NCBI GenBank assembly: GCA_964023275.1
Contig: OZ029914.1
Span: 18,656,049-18,720,048 of the forward strand
Direction of reading: 5' to 3'
DNA: 64,000 nt
From: Norana najaformis
Taxonomy: Eukaryota > Annelida > Clitellata > Crassiclitellata > Hormogastridae
In this document: positions 36,765-48,444 of the stretch, one piece after another
Layout: each line of letters starts with the position of its first letter
How positions within the stretch are numbered: position 1 is the first letter of the stretch
Translations under genes and position numbers: made by a program
The notes under the pieces: generated by a model
Told to the model about the DNA's origin: nothing
The model's input: only the letters and a program-made list of their open reading frames with translations
The model's database searches: none

Positions 36765-37335
36765 CTCCAGTCGCCTTGATTACTGTAACTCGCTTCTTAC
36801 TGGTATTAGAAAGACAAACATGCAGAAACTCCCAGAGTTCAATACCCTTTGGCTGAAGCCATAAATAACATGTCAAAATACAAGCTGTGCTTAAATCTTT
36901 GCACTGGCTTCCTGTTTAACAAAGAATTTCTTTCAAACTGGGAGTTATGGTTCACAAAACGTCAAACTCTGGCCAACCGCAATACTTAAAATCAATCTTC
37001 ATTCCCCGGACCAATTCGACCTCATTCAACCCGGACATTTGATTGTCTTTCTGTGGTTGTGCCAAAAACTAAAAACGTTCTCACTGGACCAGCTTTCTCG
37101 GTTGCTCGATCTAAACTTTGGAATTCTTTTCCTGGATCTGTTCGTTCTGTTCAGTCTCTTGTGTCATTTCGGTCTCAACTGAAGACTCATATTTATCAAT
37201 CGGCTTATTCACCCTAAGCTTCCTCTCTGATTCATCGGACTGATTCTGGACGCTGATATGAATGCGGCTTGATTCTGGTGCACCATCGGTAGATGCCTTG
37301 TGCACTGGCGACATAAAAGTTTCTAATTACAATAG
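36765..37335 (+). mobile_element. L2-like LINE, 3' fragment with ORF2 C-terminus
   Basis: Translation in broken frames gives SRLDYCNSLLTGI followed by a LHWLPV-like region, FKLGVMVHKTSNSGQPQYL-like and VVPKTKNVLTGPAFSVARSK-like residues, LWNSF, and FRSQLKTHIYQSAY at the C-terminus. These are hallmarks of the CR1/L2 group. The 3' UTR then runs CGGCTTGATTCTGGTGCACC, CATCGGTAGATGCCTTGTGC and ends near GTTTCTAATTACAATAGAG. The fragment is 5'-truncated; frames are interrupted, so it is inactive. Confidence 0.75.
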
Positions 37336-38327
37336 AGACGGATGTTCGAAGAGGCACGTAGCTATAAGCCCAATCCACAGACACCGGTAGAGATGACGTC
37401 ATGTAATTGGTGGCTATATTTAGTCGACTGCGGAGGCTACGCAGTGCATTTAACGACCTCTACCGCCGTCTGCTGTGCGCTAGCAGCGCCCTCTGCCGTC
37501 CGACGGAAGAAGAACGATCGAACTGCGGAACGATCTTTTATAACATCCTCCAAGTAGACTTCCAGGCAAACGATCGTCATATAAAATATATAGTAGGCCA
37601 ATGTGCACACACACACACACGCACACACTCACATCACACGCATATACACACGCACGCACACACATGTAGGAATGGAAACGCCAAGAGGTGCCTTTTCAGC
37701 GGGAAGTTTTTCAAAATTGTCAGACAAGTTAATTTCGATCGTGTTTGAACACAGTTTTAGCCTTTGGTTTTTGCTAATCTGTCATTGATGTGTTCTGCAT
37801 TCAGCACCCATTTTTAAACTATATTGCTACACATTTAGGTTACTTTACAAACACTGTTAAGTAATGCTCGTTCTGTATACACTGTGGAAAATTGCCTTCT
37901 CTTTTTCTCTCCGTCTGTCTGTCCGTTTATCTGTCTGTCTGTGTATGCGAACCATTTAGCTAAGCGGGTGATTGGACCTTAAATGTCAAAGTGCTACGGC
38001 GCCTCATCGCTTTGCCATCTCTAAAAATATTTTAAAATACTGACCTACAAAAATACGCAAAGTAGGTTACACTCAACACATGATCTGCCTCATAATTAAA
38101 TTTATGTCTCATCAAATTTCTGTCTAAGGGCCTAGTTTAAGTAGACTACTGTATATAAACTACTGAAAATACAGATCGATATTATTTACGTCAACAACCG
38201 ATCACGGACGCATGCACACGCCTCCAGTCATTGATTGTAATTAACACTGTTGTTATTTTTGTTAAATAGAACTGTGTCATAAATATGGCGCCTATATCAT
38301 GCATGCTTTACCAGCGGTGGGCTAAAA
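37336..38327. other. Non-coding; GC-richer patch with a CRE palindrome
   Basis: 37.38-37.52 kb carries a perfect TGACGTCA at 37394-37401 and a CTCF-like GCGCCCTCTGCCG near 37.49 kb. CA/CG repeats at 37.60-37.66 kb. No gene. Confidence 0.35.
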
Positions 38328-38520
38328 CTTGGCCACTTCTACATAGGGGGTCCGTACGCGGGGGAATCAAATGGTGTGGCACCCACTCAAATGGACAGGG
38401 ATGGTGAATGAATTTCAATTGAATTTTAATGAATTTATCGCGCCAAAAATTCATGCAGGGTCGAGGACATACGGTCGGTATAGAAAAACATGTACATTTA
38501 CATTTTACATTTACAACTGA
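38328..38520 (+). mobile_element. SINE-A copy, 3' part with small internal gain
   Basis: Segments GGTCCGTACGCGGGGGAATC, GTGGCACCCACTCAAATGGA, CAGGGTCGAGGACATACGGT and ACATTTACATTTTACATTTA. Extra bases around CAATTGAATTTTAATG interrupt the usual CTCACCCGATAAATTC. Confidence 0.7.
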
Positions 38521-38754
38521 TATAGGCCTACATAACATGATAAATATCCAATACATACATATTAGAAGAGGCCTATATGTAAATAACATAGTTACATATA
38601 TAATGATTAATTAACAGTTACGTATTTAGTGAATACTACGCATATTTACATGTTTAATATATAAGATAATATATATATATGTATATATATATATATAGTT
38701 TGTGAAGGTGAACTTAGGGATTTGTTAGATTGGTGAAAATGTCTGTAAGGCTCT

Positions 38755-39135
38755 CTGTATGCATGTATGAACGAATGTATGTATGTATATATGTATGTAT
38801 GAATGTATGTATGTATGTTTGTTTGTATATGTATGTGTGTATGTGTGTATGCATGCACGTATGTATGTATGAACGTATGTATGTATATGTATGTACATGT
38901 ATGTGTATTTATGTATGTGTGTATGTATGTATGTCTGTCTGTATGTATTTATGTAAGTATGTATGAATGTATGTTTGTTTGTATGTATATGTATTTGTGT
39001 ATGTGTGTATGCATGTACGTATGTACGTATGTATGCATGCATGCATGTATGTATGCATGTATGTATGTATGTATGTATGTATATGTATGTACATGTATGT
39101 GTATTTATGTATGTATGTATGTATATATATATCTG
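38755..39135 (+). repeat. TATG array, about 380 bp
   Basis: Second long TATG-type array with GAATG, GTTTG and GCATG variants. Long overlapping frames on both strands are artefacts. Confidence 0.95.
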
Positions 39136-39504
39136 TCTGGCAAAACTTTAAATGACAGGCAAAACTTGGCCTTTGCATATCAGTTGCAACATATTTTCTC
39201 TCTGTGATATGTCTTCATACACAGAGGCTCAGACTTTATAATTGCACAGACCTGCTTATATAAAGCCTGTATGGCCTAAACAATTTCAAGTGCGTGTGCG
39301 CAGGCGTGCGCAGGCGCGTGTGGCAGCATGTATTATTAATTGCAGTGAAGCCAAATATGAAAATTAATGCTCATAATCAGTTGTCTTAATGGTTACAATT
39401 AGCTTTACACCGTGGTAATTACATTACATGCATCACTGCATGAAAAAATGAGCTACGAACTTCGAAGTCAGTTTATGCAAAAATACTAAGATTAAAAATT
39501 TCTA

Positions 39505-39758
39505 TGTACAAAGTATATATATATATATATATACATTGCTGCATAGCTCACAGTATGTATAAATATATCTTGTGTGCTATACGTGTAGATTTAGGTCAAC
39601 AGAATACTTTTCAGAACAGTGTAAGCACTGGTTCATTGGACTTGGCTACGATGATGTAAACACTGGGGTTCAGTGAACTTCACATATATTTATACATATA
39701 TATTCATACATATATAACTAAATATATAGATTATATATAGAATGTGTGCATATCTAAG

Positions 39759-39790
<32 letters not shown>
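39505..39790 (+). repeat. AT dinucleotide runs
   Basis: TA arrays at 39.51-39.53 and 39.76-39.79 kb, joined by AT-rich sequence. Confidence 0.9.
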
Positions 39791-40663
39791 CTCATTAGTT
39801 TAGTCCTCCCTAAGAAAAAGGAATACATATAGTCACTTGTATTCCTACACACATATCAACACAGATTACACGATATGATGCCTGTTGCCTCTCTGCCTCC
39901 CTCCAACTCCCCCTCCCCCGTTTATCTCCTCTTCAGAAGTGTTTGTGTGGAGGTACGCGCGTGTGCACGACGTGTTTTGCATAATCAGAAGCGGTAGAGC
40001 ATGCACTAATTGCCCCATGCAACCCGGACTAAAGTTTATCAATTGTAGGGTGACGTCATCGCAGTCGCCGAAAGTGTTCCTCCAAAAAGATTATTTATAT
40101 GATGACACGTTTATGATGTCGAAGCTTTAATCATGAAACGACGACGTTAATACTACTACTTATGGCCACCTGGCGTTCAATCCAGGCTGCCAACCTGAGT
40201 CTGCATACATTATGTGGTGATTAATATAGCATCTTTTGCATCCGTTCAAAGGTTCTGAGTATGTATGTATATATCTAATCTTTTATATAGCGCATTTTAA
40301 GAACCTCTCAAAAGCGCTGTGAACATGGCTGCCCAGTTAATTTAAACAAGTAAGTATGTTTGTATGCAGGGTATACTGCCATCATGTGTATGCATGTATG
40401 TATCGGGACCACACATAATATAATTAAGGCCTAATATAATATATATTGATGAACTGGAGAGATATTCAATGTGGGCATATCTATGCTTATGTTATGTATG
40501 TATATGTATGCGTAAATGCTCAACATCAATGTAGGTATTTGCCTAATTGTTCTGGTGATAGGGGTTTCTCTGTGTCAACTGTGCCATGCCTAACTGCAAT
40601 AATCTCATTCCTGCTATTGGCCTTATGCCTGGGTCTGTAGAAGATTATACTGAATTAGCTTAT
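39791..40663. other. Mostly single-copy non-coding
   Basis: 39.88-40.14 kb has little repeat character and a TGACGTCA at 40051-40058. A TTTTATATAGCGC motif occurs at 40.28 kb. Confidence 0.35.
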
Positions 40664-40728
40664 ACAGTTCAGGAGGGATTAATTCCAGCTAGGTCTATCC
40701 TAGCTGGAATTAATCCCTCCTTAACTGT
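40664..40728. other. Near-perfect 30-bp hairpin (5-nt loop)
   Basis: The left arm 40664-40693 begins ACAGTTCAGGAGGGATTAAT. The right arm 40699-40728 is its reverse complement with one mismatch out of 30. The loop is TCTAT. A GA-rich microsatellite follows directly. Possible readings are a small foldback element, a structured RNA or a product of replication slippage. Confidence 0.85.
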
Positions 40729-41806
40729 GAGAGAGAGAGAGAGACAGACAGACAGACAAACACAGAGACAGAGAGACAAAGACAAAGAGAGAGTTAGGGT
40801 TGTGTTTGTGTGCATATATAGGCCTACATATGCCGCTTACTGATATGGGTTAGTTACAATTATATAAAAACCATGGCTTATAAATATATATATAAACACA
40901 TGTATATCTATATAATATATACTTGGCTATTATGTATGTATATATTGGGTTATAGCTTTATATAGTTTTGTCAAGGGCCGTTATAATAAGAACATTATTG
41001 ATTTACGCCCCTTTTGCGTTTGCAGCGCATTAAAAGGCAGTATTCATTCAACGCAGACAGATCCAGGTTCATTTCCTGTCCAAGGGCCGAGATCCAGGTC
41101 CCGTAAACAATCACGAGCACTCAGCCACATGAACACACACAATCATTCATAGATTTTGTCCGTCGGTAAACTCAACGAAGAAATTGGCTCGCACCTGCCC
41201 GACACAAACTAGGTCGGTCGACAGTAAACGTTTCCGCGTACCGCGTGAATATTTAGAAGCTAATGAATATTTATGAATCTCGTGTTGATTATAGCCAACC
41301 TCGTTCTGACGAGGTCGTAAACAAAAGCGAGTCGTCATGACAAATGTTTGTTTTATTAAAAATATACAAAACGAAATTTTAATTGCTATCAAAATGCAAA
41401 AAGTACTGTCTTCATTGATTATAAAAACACGCCTTTTAAAACAGCTTAAGCTTTTGCGTCAAAATAATACAGCTCTTGCCAAACATCTTCTTTATCCAGT
41501 TACAGTATTATATACACTTTCAACAATTTGGAACGGTCTCGCATCGAGCTTTCAATAATTTCCTCTTAGATCCTCAACCAACAGTCTTCACTTTTAGAAA
41601 TGGCTCAATCTCAACTGCTAAATATGCCATTTAAAACAATCCTTGAACTGAGCAATCCATCTATGCAGGATTCCTTTCTAGCTGGCCATCCTTGGCTTAA
41701 TTTCGCTTCTGGGCTTGGTTGAACACTAAGCATCTGGCCAACCACATGCATGCTTTCGCACGCAATACCAAAATTCTGTAACCTAATTACTAATAAGGCG
41801 CCATTT
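40729..41806. other. Non-coding beyond the Sox 3' end
   Basis: GAGA/CAGA microsatellite to 40.79 kb, then AT-rich sequence. A 73-residue frame at 41337-41558 ends in TIWNGLASSFQ, weakly like a LINE C-terminus, but is too short to assign. Confidence 0.35.
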
Positions 41807-41812
41807 TTTAAT
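41807..41812 (-). terminator. Possible poly(A) signal (ATTAAA) for the Sox gene
   Basis: ATTAAA on the minus strand, about 715 bp after the Sox stop codon. It is the first common signal variant I found downstream. A canonical AATAAA on the same strand lies further off near 41350. Either could be used. Confidence 0.25.
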
Positions 41813-42526
41813 GACGGACACAAAATCTTTACGTACATATTACATAATCTGTTTAAATGCATATCAGACTTGTGGCACAAGTGGCATATCTCCTTCAAAT
41901 TGCACAGTAGGTGAATGCATTACATATCGTAATCAGAGAACTCTTAGCATATCACTGTACTCTAAATCTGATGCTTCAAAAAGTACTCTGATATGTCTGT
42001 ATATAGGCAAGTGGACATTTATATGTATCTCAAACCCAGCTAAAAACAGGTTAACTGAAAATATTTCTTGAGAAGCCTCAGCAAAACAGAATTTATGTGC
42101 AACATGGAAGTAATTGAAAAGTTATGCACTGCTATTTTCACACTACTCTGTACTAGCAAGCACTGATAAAAAAAACATACCAATATCTTAACAGAGTAAT
42201 TGCAGAAAACAACTGGACATGCCCCTAATAAAAAACTGATGTCCATATTTTATCTGAAAATCCCCTATATACATCATATAAGCAGGGCATAAACTGTCTT
42301 CATTATTTACATAATAGCCAACTGCAACATGTATACAACTGAGTGAAGAAAAATTGCCACAAGATACAGTCAAATTTCAGGCAAACCTTAGACCGTGTCC
42401 AAACCAAACCAGAAGCACTGACGCTTACTCCCTTTGTTGGATGTGCACCAGCGCTATGAAGTTTTGCTGCCATGATGTTGTTCTTCTGTTATCGCTAAGT
42501 CCCCAGATGTGTTGCTGATGGAATGT
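41813..42526 (-). other. Probable 3' UTR / downstream flank of the Sox gene
   Basis: AT-rich sequence with no repeat that I recognise and no convincing frame. Its position between the Sox stop and the first plausible poly(A) signal suggests a 3' UTR; this is inference only. Confidence 0.3.
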
Positions 42527-43528
42527 TCACAAAATATCGGGAAAAATTTCGATATCCCGTAAGTCTGGTGGCAGATATGAATCACAGAGGTACGCTGGAG
42601 TGGTGTCATACGGCAAGGGTGATGGAGAGTTTGCAAAATGCAGGAAAGGCTGAGAAACAAGTGTAGTTGCTATGCAAGGAGTGGCGAAGAGCTGTTCATT
42701 GGCAGAGGCAGTGTTGTTGTTGTAGTCACTTTCTACCTTGATCTTGGATGTGACTAGTCCCTGGTATGGAGGAATCTGCTGCGATTCAAAGTCCAGGTTA
42801 AAAAGGCCTGAAAAGACATCAATGTCTGTGACATACTCTGATTCCGTCTCGTCATACTCTTCCACGGAGAAGGGTTCGCTTTCCAGACTTCCAGACGGAC
42901 TGACAGCATTCGTAGAGTTGTGAGGCACTTTGGAAATGGGTTCCAATTCCCAGAAATCTGACTCGAGGGAATCAGCCGAACGCTTTCGACTATTCCGGAG
43001 ACTTTCGCTGGTGATCGGCACTTCAACAGGATTTTGAACAGGCTGGAAGATGGGTTTCATCTCTTCAACGCTTGAATCTGAAAACTCCGACTGTCCGTCA
43101 TCATGCGCCGGTTCTAACACCGATTCCTTCTTCGACGCAGAAGAGACAAGTTTTCCGTCTCTGTCCGTCTTTCGTGCACCCCTTTTCTTTGGGCAGTACT
43201 TGTAACTGGGGTACTCGAATTGGTGCAGGAGAACGAGCAGTTTGGCAACATACTCGTGTGGTTTTTTCTCGTCCGCAGTCATCGACTTCCATTTGGCGCC
43301 GAGGGTCTTGCTGATCGTGGCATTGTGGATGTCCGGATTGTCTGCGATGATCCTGCGCCTCTCCTTCTGCGCCCAGTACATAAAGGCATTCATCGGACGC
43401 TTCACGTGCTTAGTCTTTTTCCGGCTCTGGGTCACATCGGAATAAGGCGTCGCCGAAGTAGGATTTACGCCAAAGTACCGAAAAGCCGTCTCCAGATCTT
43501 TTTGTAGCGCCATCGATGCTTCGCTCAT
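42527..43528 (-). CDS. Sox-family HMG-box transcription factor, divergent, intronless
   Basis: The frame encodes 333 residues without a stop. Residues about 41-118 form a Sox-type HMG box, a DNA-bending domain that binds the minor groove. Visible landmarks are KRPMNAFMYW (43-52), a HNATISKTLGAKWKSM core (68-83) and YPSYKYCPKK (106-115). Basic stretches at 36-44 and 114-120 could be nuclear localisation signals. Residues about 145-260 are rich in Ser, Asp and Glu, and the C-terminus ends in DLRDIEIFPDIL, fitting an acidic activation region. The start has A at -3 and is the first ATG in frame; no long coding extension is seen upstream. Oddities are Tyr where most Sox proteins have Val in MNAFMVW, and loss of several basic residues in helix 3 and the box tail (KLLV for the usual KRLR, CPKK for RPRRK). 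Intronless structure is common in SoxB and SoxC. The box also has SoxD-like features, so I do not assign a subgroup. The intact frame argues against a pseudogene. Confidence 0.9.
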   Translation of the reverse strand: MSEASMALQKDLETAFRYFGVNPTSATPYSDVTQSRKKTKHVKRPMNAFMYWAQKERRRIIADNPDIHNATISKTLGAKWKSMTADEKKPHEYVAKLLVLLHQFEYPSYKYCPKKRGARKTDRDGKLVSSASKKESVLEPAHDDGQSEFSDSSVEEMKPIFQPVQNPVEVPITSESLRNSRKRSADSLESDFWELEPISKVPHNSTNAVSPSGSLESEPFSVEEYDETESEYVTDIDVFSGLFNLDFESQQIPPYQGLVTSKIKVESDYNNNTASANEQLFATPCIATTLVSQPFLHFANSPSPLPYDTTPAYLCDSYLPPDLRDIEIFPDIL

Positions 43529-43870
43529 TGTCGTATCGTTCTGCGCAAACTAACAAAACGACGATAAAGCACTGAAACCGACGTGCGACGATTATAAACA
43601 CGCAGACTGAACAAGTACGCCACTGAACATCCAAGCAAAAAGCACTTGAAACACACTCATCGGTAACCAAACCGTTCTGACTTTTTCAGACCATGTGCTG
43701 GGTCTTAAAGTCGTCCGTTGCGCTCGCAATTAAACCCCGCCCACCTCCTTGACGAGCCACCCACTTAACTAATAGCAGGCATCCAGATGAAGACCAGCCA
43801 ACATCACCAAGATGAACTAGTGCGTTATGTACCGCCTACCAAACGCGGTCAACCAATCGGAGCACTGTTG
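43529..43870 (-). promoter_or_regulatory. Putative promoter of the Sox gene
   Basis: Read on the minus strand, a TATA-like TTTATAAT lies at 43591-43598, about 63 bp before the ATG. A GC box (GGTGGGCGGGG) lies at 43735-43745 and an inverted CCAAT at 43853-43857. The order CCAAT, GC box, TATA, start is that of a conventional pol II promoter. If the TATA-like site is used, the 5' UTR would be only about 35 bp. No transcript evidence is available; each motif alone could occur by chance. Confidence 0.4.
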
Positions 43871-45129
43871 AATTGGGTCAGTGAGTAATCCGCAGCAATG
43901 GTTCCTGATAAATAATGCCTGGGAGAAACAGTTTAGCTGAAAGCCGTGGGTACTAAAATAGACCGCCGAGTATTACTTCATTATTACAGGGAACTGATAT
44001 TATAAAATACAAGCTGACGTGACAAAAATTTTGACGGTAAACACCATCGATTTCAACACACGACTTTTGTTGCGCAAGTCGGCAACAGTTGGCTGACTAT
44101 GCAAGGATGTAAATGCGTTTATTTCAACGTTGGCATTGAAGTCTGAAGTGTAGTTTACATGAGCGATCGAAAGAACATCAAGTCAGACAGAGACACATTA
44201 TCACACATACAGGGCAATCTGTAGTAGACAGAAGTGAAGATATAAGGAAATATGTATGTATGTGGGTATGTATGTATGTAGTAGTTCCTCAGTTTAACGA
44301 CAGTTTATGGCAACAAAGGCCGTTGCCGTCGCCCTCCTCCTTTATCCAGGCTTGGGACTGGCACTACCCCCAAACAAGGCAGTGGCGGAGTTTGTATGTA
44401 TGTATGCATTATGTATTGTGTATTTATAATGCATGTGTGCGAGTCAGTATGTGTGTGTCTGTCTGTGTGTTCAGCCTTTAGTATTTCTAAATCTGGACCC
44501 GCGTTTGTTTAAATGTCGGCTTGTACAAACTGATTTTGCGCTAGCCTTTAAATTTCTTTAATTAAATGTTCTTTGATGAACCCTTTGAGCCATTTCAAGT
44601 AGCTCGGTGTATGCCCCTGTAGATTATCCCAATTTGGGGCAAATTCTGTATGGGTGGAGGTAGATCGCATGAGTCAGAAACGAAGATCGTTTGCCTAACA
44701 AATTAAACCCGACATTCGGCAAATATTGCTATTCGTGGTTCTAAAATGTATGATGAAACGGGTATTCAGTGGGAGGGAGATAGTCCGAACTGTGTCCCGC
44801 CTCAGTGGTTCCGCAATCGGAACAGTTGGCAAGTGGTGGAAACAGGTTTCTCGAGGGTTACATAATCTAGACAGGCCCTGCTTCCTGTTGATACGTATAC
44901 CCCAGGCTGAATAACAGAGGCGTGGGAATTCGCGAACTTCAATGACAAAGACAATTGACGGTCGCTTTGTTTTGCCAACAGGATGGAACGATGTTAATTA
45001 AAATGCGCACGAATGCAAAGCTATAATCATTGTGTGCACAACAAACACATGCACCACGCACACTCAAACCCACATATATATATATATACAAAAATCAATA
45101 GATATAAAATGACCTAAATGTAACTTGTG
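43871..45129. other. Upstream flank of the Sox gene
   Basis: Non-coding apart from the short repeat at 44.28-44.40 kb. No second exon or neighbouring gene is visible. Confidence 0.45.
44283..44397 (-). repeat. Second copy of the CTCCGCCACAGCCTTG family
   Basis: GTTCCTCAGTTTAACGACAG, CCTCCTCCTTTATCCAGGCT, GGGACTGGCACTACCCCCAA, AGGCAGTGGCGGAGTTTGTA. This pairs with 3.92-4.03 kb along its whole length, so its boundaries are well defined by the match. Confidence 0.65.
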
Positions 45130-47092
45130 CCAACAATTCAACAGTTGTTCCAATATGTCGAATTCCAAACCACTCAGCGCAAACAACATCCGCTATCGAC
45201 ACATGCAAGTTTCTCATATATCCCTCCCCTCCCCCTCTCCCTTCTCCCGCAAGATATCAACTCCCGACTTGTTCTAAACCCTCCCTCTTCTTTTGATGAT
45301 ATCCTACCTTGCTATAATATTACTCTCACCAACCTCCTTGAGACTCAGATGCCACTCCTTACCAAACACATGACACACGGTTCACCTCTAGCTTCATACA
45401 TTCAAATCCTTTCGCAGACGCCCTGAACATACATAGAAGCGCACTACTGACCCTCTAGGCTAAGGCAAAGGCACTTATTGCACTGAAATCTGCCACCATA
45501 AAATACCACCAAGTTATAACTTCTGCCAAGAAAAAGTACATTATTCAGTCCAAATCATCAAACCCGAGACGTCTCTGGAAAGCTGTCAACTCTGTCCTCC
45601 ATCGTAAGTCTTCTTCAGAAATCCCAAGCTCCTTACTTTCTCCTTGCAACTCCCGCCCCACTCTCTTGTGGTGTTTCTCAAGGCTCCCTCCTAGCGCCGC
45701 TTCTCTTCATTTTCTACACTACGCCACTGAACCACCTCACAGAATCCTCCAGTCAACCACAACCTTTATGCTGATTACACTCAATTCTTGGTATCCTTCT
45801 TTCCAAGTTACTTTTCCTCATCCATCACGCAGCTCTCTGATGTTGTCAACCAAATCTCAGAAAGGATGTATGTATGTATCACTAAATTTGTAAAGCGCCT
45901 TTTAAGTAACTCACAAAGGCGCTGCAGCACGGCTACCTCTCACCTCCTTTGCCTCAGATCCGATTAAGAAATTCCCGGACTCTGCTATCCACTATCAACT
46001 TATTCCTCCACTATCAACTTATTCCTCCACTATCAACTTATTCCTCCACTATCAACTTATTCCTCCACTATCAACTTATTCCTCCACTATCAACTTATTC
46101 CTCCACTGTCACTTTCAACTCTAATTCGCCTGTATACGGGCCTGTGCAGTCTTGCCATCGCGTTTGACCGACATCTCTCGCTTTCAGATCACATTCCCAA
46201 CCTCCTCTTACTTATCTGTTTCATTCACATTCGTGACCTTCACCATATTCGATCTATGCTCGATTTTAAAACTGCCTCCGCCATTGATTCCTCTGTTGTA
46301 CTCCAGGCTTGACTACCGTAATTCCCTCTCCGTTCATATTGTATCCACTCAAATTAAGCGTCTTCAACTCAGCCAAAATTCACTTGCCCGAACTGTTACC
46401 AGGACACCCGTGCATCACCATACCACTCATATCCTAAAATCACTCCACTAACTTAAAATCCCCGAATACATTCATTTCAAAGTTCTTTCTATAACCGATA
46501 ACTCTCTGCAATACTGCCAGCCTACTTACTTTCGCAAACACTATCATCCAGTCAGACCGCTCTACCCGTTCATCCTCTTAAATAACTCTTGCCCATCCCT
46601 CTGTAACTGCTCGTCTTAAGTTCTCTAACCGATTCATATACCATACTGCACCCCGACTCTGAAAATATCCTGAATATCACAAATTATCCCTTCTATCCCT
46701 ATCACCTATCCCTTCCGCCCTTCACTCACCATCGTGTGTCTCAAGCCCCTCTATCTTTTACTCCTCAGGCATTTCATCCCAAACTAAAGGCCCAACTTTT
46801 AAAGAAATCTTACCCTGATTAGATTAGATTAGATCAATCCAATCCGCCGGCTTCCCATTTCTCTCAACCTAAACACAACCCACCGTAACTGCTTCTCTTT
46901 GCCCTGCTCTCTCTGATCTTGTGGCAACCGGATTTTGTTTTCATACGGTTTCTTTGGACAACCCCTATGACTCAATCACGAGTCACCACCTTATTCACGA
47001 GCAGAGCTCGTGTTTAAGGAGGTGCCCTGCGTTTAGCTTTAAACTGGCGCTTCAGAAATGTCTCGAAATTACGATTACGATTGTGGTAAAAG
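45130..47092 (+). mobile_element. CR1-like LINE, decayed, with 3' UTR
   Basis: A 5'-truncated non-LTR retrotransposon. Translation in shifting frames gives family landmarks in order: a linker like SAKKKYIIQSKSSNPRRLWK (about 45.52-45.58 kb); the reverse-transcriptase motif GVSQGSLLAPLLFIFY (about 45.67-45.72 kb); the catalytic box as LYADY rather than YADD (about 45.77 kb); SRLDYRNSL (about 46.3 kb); and a C-terminal FKVLS / YTAP-like tail. Several frameshifts and stops plus the altered catalytic Asp show it is dead. The coding part ends near 46.81 kb, followed by GATTA repeats and a 3' UTR ending in GATTACGATTACGATT at about 47.07-47.09 kb. A 19-bp minisatellite has grown inside the coding part. 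The same 3' UTR recurs as orphan pieces at 6.2, 13.4, 35.9 and 59.6 kb, which identifies those as 3' ends of this family. Clade is judged from motifs only. Confidence 0.75.
45987..46110 (+). repeat. 19-bp minisatellite inside the CR1-like LINE
   Basis: About 6.5 copies of a 19-bp unit (ACTATCAACTTATTCCTCC), starting at 45991, 46010, 46029, 46048, 46067 and 46086. It interrupts the LINE frame between the reverse-transcriptase core and the TFNSNSPV segment, so it expanded after the element inserted. Confidence 0.9.
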
Positions 47093-47159
47093 TGACATCT
47101 GGCGAATGAAGCGGATATTTACAGAATGTCTCGCCACTTCCGTTATCAGCACGTTTCAC

Positions 47160-47345
47160 ACTTCCGTTATCAGCACGTTTCATCATCATCATCGTCATCA
47201 TCATCATTATCATCATCATCGTCGTCGTCGTCATCGTCGTCGTCATCTATTATAATGATAATAATTATCATAATCATCGCTGTTATCGTCGTCATACTTT
47301 TTCCTTCCTCCTCCTCTTTCTTATCCTCGTCCTTATTATCATAAT
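47160..47345 (+). repeat. ATC/GTC/TTA trinucleotide tract
   Basis: CATCATCATCGTCATC and TCGTCGTCGTC runs start just after the LINE 3' end at 47.09 kb. A 15-bp duplication, CTTCCGTTATCAGCACG, precedes them at 47.14-47.18 kb. Confidence 0.9.
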
Positions 47346-47464
47346 ATTCATTATGATGACTAGCTTTCGGATATTGCTAATATTCCATGATCTATGCCTA
47401 GGACGAAAACGAACAACGACGACGACGATGATAACATTCTGCAGGGTGCGTCAAACCATGTACT

Positions 47465-47612
47465 TCAGCCAACTTGCTTACCACCGTTGCCTAACTTCTG
47501 GTTTCTCTGTTCGGAAATTGAAGTAGCTTCTCCAACGGTCTATGATCGTTCACTACGATTTCATTATTATAACGGCGCTATTGAAATCATTGGACTAGAT
47601 TAGAGTAGATAT
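47465..47612 (+). mobile_element. ATTAG-tailed repeat, diverged
   Basis: AGTAGCTTCTCCAACGGTCT, ACGGCGCTATTGAAATCATT then GGACTAGATTAGAGTAG. Weakest of the four copies in its middle. Confidence 0.5.
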
Positions 47613-48400
47613 TAGGCTACAATATCACCATATCTGCTTATATAGCGCTCTTATACAGATGTCATCGTTCCTTTAGAAGTCTGTTTACAAATACACTTTA
47701 CAAGCCGACCGTTTGATGGCAGCTAGCAAATTTATATGACTCTCACATCGCAACTATGATATCGGACAAATCTGTTTATCTCAGAAGAAAGTCGTAAAGT
47801 GATAAGAGACAAAAGAACAGCCTTTTCACATACAGTGCACTCCGTTCCTTAACCATTGTTCCACATGTCCCTCTCTTAATCCGTCCATCTCTCCTTCCTC
47901 TTCCGTACCTCTTTCCCTCCCGCTATATCTGCCTGTCCATCAGTCCCTAGATCTCGCCTACGTTCCTTGCGTCCTCCTGCACTACGACTGCGGGGAAAAG
48001 GGCCCAGTAGTTTGTGTTATGAAAGCCGCTTTCTTGGGCGGGGGTTGCATCTCTCGGTTTCTCGTAATTGATGACGCTCTCGCAAATCATATCATTTGCC
48101 CTAACTACATCAACAGCTCGTGACATTTGTTAGCAGGCGCGCTAATGATCCCCCTATCAGAATTAAATGCACGCACGCAGGCACGCTCGCATACATAAAC
48201 ACGCAGAAATGCACCCCGACACTCATGCACATACAACATGCAGCTACACCAGTTAACGAAACACCACTTTGCATATATTGTACAAGGTCTTCGCTGTGAT
48301 ATATAGGCCTATATATATAATTAATATACATACAACTACAGGAGATGTGCATACATCATCATCATCACCACCACCACCACCACCACCACCACCACCACCA

Positions 48401-48444
<44 letters not shown>

